From contig NZ_MTBC01000001.1 in assembly GCF_002072105.2 (NCBI RefSeq), positions 62,001 through 126,000 of the forward strand: a DNA stretch of 64,000 nt, in the 5' to 3' direction. The position numbers were made by a program, and so were the translations under genes. This stretch comes from Croceivirga radicis (lineage in GTDB: Bacteria > Bacteroidota > Bacteroidia > Flavobacteriales > Flavobacteriaceae). The notes under the pieces are model-generated. The model was not told the origin of the DNA. It saw only the letters and a program-made list of their open reading frames with translations, and made no database searches. This document shows positions 18,881-26,893 of the stretch, in pieces (position 1 is the first letter of the stretch; every line of letters starts with the position of its first letter).

Positions 18881-20846
18881 AATTAAATATCATTTCGTTA
18901 ATGCCACTAAGATTAGGCGCATTTATTATTTCTAAAACTTTTAAGTGTTCTGTTTCCTGATAGGTTTTTACGGTACGCCCTTTTGCTTTGAGGTCTTTAA
19001 GTAAGGTCTCTATACCTGTATAAGTTTCTTCTTGGGTATGAAACAAGGATTCTGAAGATTTTTCTTTGGTAAGCACAACAAAAACACTTTCTGGAAGAAT
19101 CTCATCATCTTTAATTTTAACCGCACCTCCTAAGGCTTTCTTAGCATGAAAAACCGAATCTCTTTTGGCATATTCTGCCACAAATTGTTGATGTGACAAG
19201 AACAGATGCTCCTTTTGTGCTAGCTTATAACCATAGTAATTGTTAACAACTACGTAACTGTTCTGAAATTGATTTTGGTACAACTTATCATACAGGTTTA
19301 CAATTTCTTTTTTTAACTCTCCCGTTTTGGCAGAATAAGTATTGGTAACATCTACCATTAAGGTAGTAATGGTTAAAAAGGCCAAGACAACTATTGTACT
19401 AACTCTTTTAAATTTTACCCAAGCGGTTTTCTTAAGTAAAATCATATCCAAAATCCTTAAAATAGCAAATAATGAAATTGCAAATTGTATAGGATAAAGT
19501 ACCGTAAGTGCTTTAAAAAACAAATCTATATCCATCCATTTAAAGCCAATTACACTAATATTAAATGCTAATAAAAAGAAAATGGTAAAAGATAAATTAG
19601 GTCCAATATTCTTCTTATTCAGCCGTAAGAAAACAAGTCCTAAAAGCCCTACACTGGCGGTGATTTGGTAGAGTAGCAATAAAGTGTTAAAGTCTACCAA
19701 CAAAGATGGAAAATAAGAATATGTATCTACGCTTAAAATGTTACTAGTAAAGAAAGAATATATATCTATTTTCCTGATATAACATACCAAAAGTTTTATA
19801 CCCACCATAAGTAGAATAGCCAGTAGATAGGATAGAAAGCTTTTTAAAATATATTTTTTATTCCTACCAAAATCTACTAAGGACGCCACCAATAAAATTG
19901 GCATTAGCATAAATAGAACGTAGTAATTAATCAATGCAACCGCACTAGCCATTAAGAACTGAACCAAAAAATATTTTGTTTCAAAATGTGCTATTTCTTT
20001 TGGTCTGCACAGAAAAATAAAAAATATCAAAGCAAAGAACAATCCTAAATAAATAGGAGAATGTTCCATAATTATAGTGGGGTTTACTGGCAATAAATAA
20101 AAAACTGTTGCAAAAAACATAGTTCCTACAAAAGGTAATCGCCATCTAGATCCCGTAAAAGTTGCAATTAAATAGAAAATTACGGCGCAAAGCATAAAGG
20201 CTTCTATAAGACCAAAAGTATATAAAGCCATCTCCTTACTTATACCTGTTAATTTTGCATACACGTTTACAAGTGCCAACTCTCCTACCACACGGTAGTC
20301 GTCTATTAGCCAAAAATTAGCATCAAAATTTTTAACGATATCCAAAGATTCTAACCAAGATTTAGATAAGGTGTAACCATCTAAACCTACATAACCAAAC
20401 CGCATAAGAATGGCTACAAAACCAATACCCAATAATAACAAGGTAGGTCTATGAAATTGTTTCGGCATATAGTTTTTTAGTTCTTTATGCCATAGTTTTT
20501 TTAAATTACGTTCCCGCTTTTCTAAGAAAATAAAAAAAGCAATCAGCATACGCCTTTTTAGATTTTTATCTTTTCCTCTAGGATTTATTAGTGAACCAAT
20601 TTTAAAGTAGTTGTAGAAAGAAATACCAAATAACAATAAGATTAGGGTAAACGTGCTATACATGTTTAATTGTACTAAAACAAACATACCCAGTAGTAAT
20701 GCAGCCCCGTATATTGCGGTACGTCTAACAAAATAAGAGTAAGTATAATTTTGTAAATGTTGCCTAACCGCAAATTGATGTACCACCAACAAGCCTAATA
20801 ACAATAGGATAAGTCTAAAAGGCGCTATCAAAAAATTATCGAACAT
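18864..20846 (-). CDS. Polytopic membrane protein of the Pel-like operon, unknown function
   Basis: I do not recognise this 660-residue protein by family. About 13 hydrophobic segments can be counted between residues 4 and 505, with a cytosolic loop rich in Lys/Arg after the third (about 82-130). A soluble C-terminal domain of about 155 residues follows. The first large loop carries the acidic segment FDANFWLIDDYRVVGEL (about 174-190), which resembles the acidic loop of GT-C glycosyltransferases; this is suggestive only. There is no GAF or GGDEF domain, so it is not PelD, and no TPR like PelE. Its position between the GH114 gene (9-nt gap) and the exporter gene (overlap) suggests it belongs to the synthesis/export complex. 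Confidence 0.8.
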   Translation of the reverse strand: MFDNFLIAPFRLILLLLGLLVVHQFAVRQHLQNYTYSYFVRRTAIYGAALLLGMFVLVQLNMYSTFTLILLLFGISFYNYFKIGSLINPRGKDKNLKRRMLIAFFIFLEKRERNLKKLWHKELKNYMPKQFHRPTLLLLGIGFVAILMRFGYVGLDGYTLSKSWLESLDIVKNFDANFWLIDDYRVVGELALVNVYAKLTGISKEMALYTFGLIEAFMLCAVIFYLIATFTGSRWRLPFVGTMFFATVFYLLPVNPTIIMEHSPIYLGLFFALIFFIFLCRPKEIAHFETKYFLVQFLMASAVALINYYVLFMLMPILLVASLVDFGRNKKYILKSFLSYLLAILLMVGIKLLVCYIRKIDIYSFFTSNILSVDTYSYFPSLLVDFNTLLLLYQITASVGLLGLVFLRLNKKNIGPNLSFTIFFLLAFNISVIGFKWMDIDLFFKALTVLYPIQFAISLFAILRILDMILLKKTAWVKFKRVSTIVVLAFLTITTLMVDVTNTYSAKTGELKKEIVNLYDKLYQNQFQNSYVVVNNYYGYKLAQKEHLFLSHQQFVAEYAKRDSVFHAKKALGGAVKIKDDEILPESVFVVLTKEKSSESLFHTQEETYTGIETLLKDLKAKGRTVKTYQETEHLKVLEIINAPNLSGINEMIFNYDQGI

Positions 20847-20855
20847 TCGTTATTC

Positions 20856-21662
20856 TTATTGTTTATATTGATTTAGGGCGATGTTGCTCACAAAATAGGA
20901 GAATGGCAATCCGCTAAGTCTTTTATGAACTTGCTGGGTCACCTCTTCCTCTATAGCATACTCCACCACCAGAACTTCAATCTTAAATTCATCTTTAGCT
21001 TGTAGAAGTTGTTGCTTTCTTTGATTAAAATCTTGCTGCTTTCTTAACCGATACGCTTTTTCCTTAAAGTTGTAATCCGTAGCAACAGATTCCACCAATA
21101 CCGTACTTATAAGTTGATGCGTTTTTGGTAATAGATCCAATCCCCCATTTTGCACCCAAATGTTAGGTTTAGCCTCTTGATCTATGGTATGGATCAAGTG
21201 TAGCACCTCATTTTTTAATTCTGGTAAATTTCCCCATGCACCAACATTATCCATGGTGTCTAAAAACAAACCATCAAATCCTTTTTGCAATAGGGCCAAG
21301 GCATGCTCTTTCATAAGGTTTAATGCTCTATTGTCTTTTAAGTTGATATAACAACTGCCCCAAGTTTCATTTTCTCCCATGGTGTATGGTGCAAAATTTT
21401 TATAATCCTCATCGTCTTTACTTATCTCTGTAAAGCTTATGTATGCCAACACCAAATTGCATTTTGCTTTTAATGCTTTTACCTCTTGTGCATTGTACAG
21501 GTTCCCTTCTACAATTAATAGCTTTAAATTATTGGGTAACAAATCGGGGTTTACCTTGGCATATGTTACCACAAAATCTTGCTGCGCCCTGGTTTTTATA
21601 CTCCAGAGCCCGGCCATACCTAATAGGGTTATCATCACTATATTTTTTTTAATAGGCTGCAC
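20856..21662 (-). CDS. GH114-family endo-alpha-1,4-polygalactosaminidase (PelA hydrolase-like)
   Basis: The 268-residue protein has an N-terminal signal segment (MQPIKKNIVMITLLGMAGLW) and a single TIM-barrel GH114 domain in the usual order: LAYISFTEI near 72-80, GFDGLFLDTMD at 128-138 (catalytic Asp135 expected) and VLVES with Glu191 as the likely second catalytic residue. GH114 enzymes cut alpha-1,4-galactosaminidic bonds, and this is the hydrolase module found at the N-terminus of PelA. Here it is a separate gene. The start at 21662 overlaps pelG by 14 nt; a later ATG at 21635 would lose the positively charged signal region, so the first is preferred. Confidence 0.85.
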   Translation of the reverse strand: MQPIKKNIVMITLLGMAGLWSIKTRAQQDFVVTYAKVNPDLLPNNLKLLIVEGNLYNAQEVKALKAKCNLVLAYISFTEISKDDEDYKNFAPYTMGENETWGSCYINLKDNRALNLMKEHALALLQKGFDGLFLDTMDNVGAWGNLPELKNEVLHLIHTIDQEAKPNIWVQNGGLDLLPKTHQLISTVLVESVATDYNFKEKAYRLRKQQDFNQRKQQLLQAKDEFKIEVLVVEYAIEEEVTQQVHKRLSGLPFSYFVSNIALNQYKQ

Positions 21663-23250
21663 TGTAATGAAAGTCTAGACGATTAAAAAAATTGTGTAAA
21701 TGTTTATGGGTAAGAACGGTAAAGACTATTGCTCCTAGCAACATACCATACACGCTTAAATCGTGTGTAAACGTTCTGCTCAACACAAAACCAACACTAA
21801 AATTCACCAAAGTTGCAATTGCTAAAGCACGCAAACTAGGTCTCACTACATTTAGGGTAAACATGTAAAGTACATTTAGCATGCCCCAGCTCAAGAAAAT
21901 ATAACCTATACTACCCGCAATGGATACGTGCATACTTGTTGTTGCCAACTCCTCGCCAAACTTGGCAATATAACCCCAAGGTTCAGTAACTAAAAGGTAG
22001 ATAACCACGCTAGAAATTATAGCGGTAATCCAAAGAATAAGAATGTGGCTTCTGTACAACTTCTTAAAATGATTACCAAAAATTTTTCTATCTGTAAAAG
22101 CTAAGCCTTTTTGGTTTTGGTCTAATTTTCTACTAAATTCTGCAATGGCATATTCACCAACGCCAACGAGTGCAAAAAACATAAGAATGGCCAAATCCAT
22201 CCCTATTTCATAATTTTTCTCGTACAATAAGGGAAACTTAAAACTGTTGGTCCAATTTGCAGACCAAGCAATTATACGATCCATAAATACAAAGACGTAC
22301 AAAAGCATACCATAAAAGAAATATGGGTAGTTATTATAAAACACTTTTATTTTAGATGGCCGCTCGTATTCTCTTTTATCTACACCTATTTTTTGTTTAA
22401 AAAAATACCAGATAAATGCCAGATTAAACGTGATAGCTGCTGCAAGTCCAAGAAAATGGCTTACATAAACATGCACCTTAAAAATCTCGTGCAAGACTAA
22501 GGCTATAATTGTGGCCAATGTTATGGTAATGGTTACCGCCCATCTCTTTTTAAGCGGATAAAAAGGCGCTATAGTTAATAATAAAGTGGCCAGCATAAAC
22601 GAATACCCACACAAAACCAACATAAAAGATATAGGAAACAAGTGTAGTAGAAAATTGGTCAAAAACAAGAATAGTACTCCTCCTAAGAAAAGTTTTATTC
22701 CAGATTGGGTATAGGAATAAATTAGATGTCTTGTTTTGGCATATTTCTTATGCTCCCAATAGAAAAAAGCCTGTCTACCCATTAATTGTACAAAACCACC
22801 AGAGATTACAAAACCAAAGATTACCCCTAGTACTACGGCAGTAGATTGTACGATATTAAATTTAAGATAGGTCCAAAGTGAATAATTAAAATAAATAATT
22901 GCAAATACCTGTATAAATATCGGCAACAAATAAAACAAGCCTATTCCGTAATACTTGGCAAACCAATTAAGTTTTACTTTAGAATAGTCATTAACTGGCA
23001 GGTAGGCTTGCGTTCGCTGTTCTTTTTTTTCTGCCGTATTTTTAACGTCTTCCCTAGGCATAGCTACAATCTGATTGTAAATAGCAGCTGCCAAATCTTG
23101 TAAGGAGTCAAAACCGTAATCTTGTTTGGTGTCTTGATTACGGATACCAAAAGATTCTAGCGTTGCATAAACTACCAATAAACCTTGGGGTTTACCCACT
23201 TGCGCAACTACCTTAGTGCTCAAATCATTGTACCTATCTACTGTGTCCAT
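21649..23250 (-). CDS. pelG: PelG-like exopolysaccharide transporter with N-terminal extension
   Basis: The 533-residue protein has an N-terminal soluble part of about 95 residues and then about 11-12 membrane helices. The helical part has the PelG look, with a charged connection GFVQLMGRQAFFYWEHKKYAKTRHLIYS, and it lies directly after a PelF-type gene. PelG belongs to the MATE/MOP-like polysaccharide transporters and works with PelF in the inner membrane. Known PelG is about 456 residues; the extra N-terminal region with NQDTKQDYGFDSLQDLAAAIYNQIV is unusual. The ATG overlaps the pelF stop by one base (TAATG), which shows translational coupling. Confidence 0.8.
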   Translation of the reverse strand: MDTVDRYNDLSTKVVAQVGKPQGLLVVYATLESFGIRNQDTKQDYGFDSLQDLAAAIYNQIVAMPREDVKNTAEKKEQRTQAYLPVNDYSKVKLNWFAKYYGIGLFYLLPIFIQVFAIIYFNYSLWTYLKFNIVQSTAVVLGVIFGFVISGGFVQLMGRQAFFYWEHKKYAKTRHLIYSYTQSGIKLFLGGVLFLFLTNFLLHLFPISFMLVLCGYSFMLATLLLTIAPFYPLKKRWAVTITITLATIIALVLHEIFKVHVYVSHFLGLAAAITFNLAFIWYFFKQKIGVDKREYERPSKIKVFYNNYPYFFYGMLLYVFVFMDRIIAWSANWTNSFKFPLLYEKNYEIGMDLAILMFFALVGVGEYAIAEFSRKLDQNQKGLAFTDRKIFGNHFKKLYRSHILILWITAIISSVVIYLLVTEPWGYIAKFGEELATTSMHVSIAGSIGYIFLSWGMLNVLYMFTLNVVRPSLRALAIATLVNFSVGFVLSRTFTHDLSVYGMLLGAIVFTVLTHKHLHNFFNRLDFHYSAAY

Positions 23251-24797
23251 TAAGCTAATTGAATCTTTTTTAGGGGTAATTTTTCAATTTGGGGAACAGG
23301 CAACGTCAAAGACTTGTATTCTTTTGTAAAGAGTGTAATAAACTGCTCTATAGTAAATAGTTCCAAAACCCTTTCTCTACAGGCCCCTCCCATTTTTTTT
23401 CGGAGCGTTTCGTCTCTTAAAATAGAAATAACTTTTTCTGAGATACCTTCTAAATCCCTAGGTTTACAGATATAGCCACAAGCTGGTGTCAAGGCTTCTG
23501 ATACGCCACCAACATCTGTGGCCACTACAGGTATACCACAGCTCATAGATTCGATTACCGTATAAGGAAAACCTTCAGAAATTGAGGTAAGTATAGAAAT
23601 ATCGCCCTCTAAAAATAATTTTTCCGGTTTAGCATGGAAACCAGCAAGTTTAAAATGGTCTTCTAATGCTAGTTCGGCAATTAAATTTTGGCATTGTTCC
23701 GTATACTCTGGAACCGCATCTTTATTGCCATACACTAAAAAAAGCACATTAGGAATAGATTTGCGTACTTCTGCGCAAACCTTAATCATGGTAATAATAT
23801 CTTTTAAATCGAATATCCTAGCCGCTGCTACTACCGTAGGGCGTTCTTTTTTGCTACTAGTCTTAGCAGGAACAAATTTTGATGCTTCTACCCCGTTATA
23901 AACTACACTTACTTTTTCCTTTTGCGCACCATAACGAAGTGCCCAATCTATATTAAATTTACTCACCGTTAAAATACGATCGCACTCCCTATATGTTAAG
24001 CGTGTTAACATTTCGGAAAAAACGATTAAAAGTCTTTTTAAAAACGGTGAATACGCCGTTTTACTTATTGCCAACATACGTTCTCTAATAAACACCCCAT
24101 GCTCTGTAAGCATTGTTTTTGAGCCGTATTTTTCTTTATTTTTTAGCGCAGGTATAATTCCCGTACCTGCAATAGTTAAGTGGGTAATAGCTGCTTTTGG
24201 TGGATCTATGGCCAAAGGAATCAAAAACCGATAAATTAATCGGATACCCATACTCATGTCTTGCAGGCTAGCACTATTAAGCTCTTTTTGAGGCCAAATG
24301 TTAGCTATACAGTAATTAAAACAATTCCAGACAGACTCGCTTCTTAGCGTAGATTTATAGTCATAATTGTTAAAAAACTGCCACATTTTAATAAAGGCTT
24401 GTTTTATAGCCTCTAACTCGGCATTTGTTTGTGGTGTGTCCTTAAAAGTATTTTCTAGAAAGACCTTAAAATGAGGTACAAATAAATTTTGAACGTTCTC
24501 ATATGTGGTAAGCTCCCTACGCATAAGAATGGTCTTATATTCTTCATTATAATCCACACAATCATAAGGTTCTTCTGGAGACCAAACCGGAATTTGCACT
24601 ACCTCTTTTACCGAATTGCCCAAATCATATAACGGTTCATATTCTACATCTGCGGTGAGTGCATACAAGCTAAAATCAAAATCCTTAATGTTTTGGGTTA
24701 GGTAATGCGCCCATGTAGACACCCCGCCGCCTTTATATGGGTACGTACCTTCTGTAACAAGAAGTATGTTCTTATTTATTTTAGATGGGGATGGCAT
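23250..24797 (-). CDS. pelF: PelF-like GT4 family glycosyltransferase
   Basis: The 515-residue cytosolic protein is a GT-B fold glycosyltransferase of family GT4. The N-terminus has VTEGTYPYKGGGVSTWAHYL, the donor-binding half has the E-x7-E motif at Glu408 and Glu416 in EGFPYTVIE, and CGIPVVATDVGG follows. The length and the insertion before the first HGVFIRER segment match PelF, the enzyme that polymerises the Pel polysaccharide from UDP-sugars. It is the second gene of the operon; 118 bp separate it from the upstream GH114-type gene and its stop is coupled to pelG. Confidence 0.88.
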   Translation of the reverse strand: MPSPSKINKNILLVTEGTYPYKGGGVSTWAHYLTQNIKDFDFSLYALTADVEYEPLYDLGNSVKEVVQIPVWSPEEPYDCVDYNEEYKTILMRRELTTYENVQNLFVPHFKVFLENTFKDTPQTNAELEAIKQAFIKMWQFFNNYDYKSTLRSESVWNCFNYCIANIWPQKELNSASLQDMSMGIRLIYRFLIPLAIDPPKAAITHLTIAGTGIIPALKNKEKYGSKTMLTEHGVFIRERMLAISKTAYSPFLKRLLIVFSEMLTRLTYRECDRILTVSKFNIDWALRYGAQKEKVSVVYNGVEASKFVPAKTSSKKERPTVVAAARIFDLKDIITMIKVCAEVRKSIPNVLFLVYGNKDAVPEYTEQCQNLIAELALEDHFKLAGFHAKPEKLFLEGDISILTSISEGFPYTVIESMSCGIPVVATDVGGVSEALTPACGYICKPRDLEGISEKVISILRDETLRKKMGGACRERVLELFTIEQFITLFTKEYKSLTLPVPQIEKLPLKKIQLA

Positions 24798-24875
24798 TGT
24801 TCATAGTTAATGGACAACAAAAATCCACCTGCAAATAGCCAATAACAAAATTTTAGGATTATAAGCAGATTACAT

Positions 24876-24907
24876 CTACAAACAACATCAGAGTTAGAGA
24901 TTTGTAG
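24876..24907. repeat. Inverted repeat between the permuted GH114 gene and pelF
   Basis: Seven-base arms CTACAAA (24876-24882) and TTTGTAG (24901-24907) enclose 18 nt within the 118-bp gap. There is no T-run after it, so it may be an mRNA hairpin or a protein site; evidence is only the symmetry. Confidence 0.3.
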
Positions 24908-24915
24908 GAAAACGA

Positions 24916-25944
24916 TTAATCTTCAAAGTATTCAAAGGCATCGACAATATCCAAATAAACACCGTCGAACTGAGAAGACAGAATCAAGTTTAAATAAGAA
25001 TCTGGATTGTATATAATAGTATTTTGCCAGTCTTGCTCCCAATATTTTACTTTAAAATTGCCTGGCCAATTTGGATTTTCATCTGCCAACCAAACAGGAG
25101 GTTCAAAATCCCAATTACTATCCCAATAATAACGGTAATCCTCTGCTTCGCCAATAGACATGTACGCAATAACTTTACGTGTACCTCCATTAGCTTTAGT
25201 TTTTAAGGCAACAATATCTTCCGCGGTAAGTTGTTGCTCAGTAGCAAAAAACGCATCTAGGATAAAAACGTCATAATTTGTAGCCTGCAGGGCTGCCAAC
25301 CAAGCACTTTTAGAAGAAAAAGCAGCGTAATTTAAAAAGAATAGATGGTTTTGGGCATCAGATAAAAGCCCAATATTATTGGTGTTTTCATTAGGTAAAG
25401 GATAAGCTCGCGTAGGTATTACGTCTAATTCTCTTTCCGTAGCCACAAAATGAATAAACCCTCTTTCTTGGGCATTACTTATACTAGTATTTATTTTATT
25501 GTTAGTACGGCAATAATCGGTTACCAATATGGCATTACCTTCCGCTTTAGACTTTTCTAAGTAGTTTAATAGATATCTAGTTCTACTATTACCAGTGGCC
25601 GAGTTATCCCTGGGATCACCATACCAAAGCGACTCTTGCCCGTGACCGTCTATTGCATTTAAATAATCTATAGCTAATTCCCCATCTACTGTACCATCTA
25701 GGGTCACTAGTTCTACACCATTTTGTGGAATAATGTTGAATTCTGGATTTTTTTCTTTGGCGTAACGCGATATTTCTATAACAAAAGCCCGCATTTCGTC
25801 TCTATAAAAGGTAGCACTCAAAGGTTGTTCTTCTGTAGGTATCATGACTTCCTCTTCAAACTCTTGTGTAGTTTGGGAACAGGTAAGAAAAAAGACTCCC
25901 ATTAATACTGAAAAAATAAAACCTCTGTGTAGCATATATCGCAT
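24916..25944 (-). CDS. GH114/TM1410-type lipoprotein with permuted domain order
   Basis: The 342-residue protein is a candidate lipoprotein (Cys22 in FFLTCSQ). Its sequence is that of the TM1410-type endo-alpha-1,4-polygalactosaminidase group, but the halves are swapped. Residues 47-180 hold what is normally the C-terminal half (EISRYAKEKNPEFNIIPQNG, then GQESLWYGD with Glu104, then a reLD-like end). Residues 200-342 hold the usual N-terminal half (KVIAYMSIGEAEDYRYYW, WPGNFKVKYW, and FDGVYLDIVDAFEYF with Asp332/Asp335 at the very end). It is the first gene of the Pel-like operon. I chose the ATG at 25944 because an upstream in-frame TTG at 25971 overlaps the -7 element. Confidence 0.8.
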   Translation of the reverse strand: MRYMLHRGFIFSVLMGVFFLTCSQTTQEFEEEVMIPTEEQPLSATFYRDEMRAFVIEISRYAKEKNPEFNIIPQNGVELVTLDGTVDGELAIDYLNAIDGHGQESLWYGDPRDNSATGNSRTRYLLNYLEKSKAEGNAILVTDYCRTNNKINTSISNAQERGFIHFVATERELDVIPTRAYPLPNENTNNIGLLSDAQNHLFFLNYAAFSSKSAWLAALQATNYDVFILDAFFATEQQLTAEDIVALKTKANGGTRKVIAYMSIGEAEDYRYYWDSNWDFEPPVWLADENPNWPGNFKVKYWEQDWQNTIIYNPDSYLNLILSSQFDGVYLDIVDAFEYFED

Positions 25945-25956
25945 AAATTCAGCTTT

Positions 25957-25964
25957 CAAAGATA
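25957..25964 (-). promoter_or_regulatory. -7 element of the Pel-like operon
   Basis: TATCTTTG on the minus strand fits TAnnTTTG and lies 12 nt before the ATG at 25944. A -33 TTG is not found at the usual distance (only CTG at about 16 nt), so this promoter may need an activator. Confidence 0.5.
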
Positions 25965-25989
25965 ATCGCAAATTTTAGACCAGAAATTT

Positions 25990-26015
25990 TTATGCCATCC
26001 ATATTCATGGCATAA
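25990..26015. promoter_or_regulatory. Palindrome just upstream of the Pel-like operon promoter (candidate activator site)
   Basis: Perfect 9-bp arms TTATGCCAT (25990-25998) and ATGGCATAA (26007-26015) flank 8 nt. The centre is about 40 bp upstream of the -7 element, the place where an activator would bind. It lies between this operon and the stop of the ZIP gene, but the bases after the hairpin on the minus strand are AAAATTT and not a T-run, so it is a poor terminator for ZIP. Confidence 0.45.
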
Positions 26016-26071
26016 GGCAGCCTCATTTTTAGCACAAAAACCTAAAAAGTTAGCCTAGCTATTTTCAAAGC

Positions 26072-26893
26072 CTAACCCAACCCTACGTCTAAGGTCATCA
26101 TAATAACAAAACCAGCAATGAAGCCCATGGTAGCAATATCTGTGTATTTATCTTGTTGCGTTTCTGGTATAACTTCTTCTACTACCACAAAAATCATTGC
26201 TCCTGCGGCAAAAGCAAGCGCATAAGGCAATATAGGTTCAAATGTGAGTACCGCCCAAGCACCTAAAACACCCGCAATGGGCTCTACAATAGCAGAGGCC
26301 TGCCCATACATAAAACTTCTTCTTCTGCTTAAACCATGCCTACGCATTGGCACAGCCACTGCAAAACCCTCCGGAAAATTTTGCAAACCAATACCCAAAG
26401 CCAAGGCAACGGCACCACCAATGGTAGCTCCTTCAAACCCAGATGCTACGCCTCCAAACAGTACACCAACAGCCAAACCTTCTGGTATGTTGTGCAAGGT
26501 AATGGCCAATACTAAAAGAACGGTTCTATGCCATGGGGTTTTAATTCCTTCTGCCTCATCAGTTTTAAAATTGATGTGCAAATGGGGCAATATCTTGTCT
26601 AACCCAAAAATAAAGGCTGCTCCAAGTAAAAATCCAATTGCGGCAGGTATTACCTTAACAAAACCCTCTCCCGGACTCATTTCTATTCCCGGAGCCAATA
26701 AACTCCAGAAACTAGCGGCTACCATAACCCCACCCGTAAAACCAAGCATACCGTCCATGATAGAGCGCCTAGGGTTTTTAAATAAAAAAACCAATCCCGC
26801 TCCAGCGGCGGTTAAACCCCAAGTAAATAAAGTAGCATATAAAGCTGCTAAAATGGGGTCTATACGTTCAAAATAGGAGACAATTGCTTCCAT
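26072..26893 (-). CDS. ZIP family divalent metal transporter
   Basis: The 273-residue protein has about eight membrane helices. The two metal-site helices are clear: HNIPEG (in LAITLHNIPEGLAVGVLF) and QNFPEGFAVAVPM, with a further EVIPE near the end. A histidine-containing loop PHLHINFKTDEAEG lies before them. ZIP proteins bring Zn2+, Mn2+ or Fe2+ into the cytosol. The gene starts directly after the stop of the MntR/DtxR-type regulator (no gap), so the metal sensor and the transporter form one operon; the metal itself cannot be told from sequence. Confidence 0.92.
   Translation of the reverse strand: MEAIVSYFERIDPILAALYATLFTWGLTAAGAGLVFLFKNPRRSIMDGMLGFTGGVMVAASFWSLLAPGIEMSPGEGFVKVIPAAIGFLLGAAFIFGLDKILPHLHINFKTDEAEGIKTPWHRTVLLVLAITLHNIPEGLAVGVLFGGVASGFEGATIGGAVALALGIGLQNFPEGFAVAVPMRRHGLSRRRSFMYGQASAIVEPIAGVLGAWAVLTFEPILPYALAFAAGAMIFVVVEEVIPETQQDKYTDIATMGFIAGFVIMMTLDVGLG

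Noticed and set aside
24916-25971. The GH114-type gene could be a truncated or disrupted copy that ends right after the catalytic strand
   Set aside because: The missing C-terminal half is present at its N-terminus in one intact frame with a lipoprotein signal; permutation explains it better than damage.
25944-25971. In-frame TTG at 25971 as the start of the permuted GH114 gene
   Set aside because: It would overlap the TATCTTTG -7 element, and it would put extra residues before the lipoprotein signal.
25990-26015. Palindrome as a terminator for the ZIP gene
   Set aside because: The bases after the hairpin on the minus strand are AAAATTT, without a T-run; its place upstream of a promoter favours a binding site.
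26244-26876. 210-codon open frame on the plus strand
   Set aside because: It is antisense to the ZIP gene, is rich in Pro/Ala/Lys by frame bias, and has no family features.
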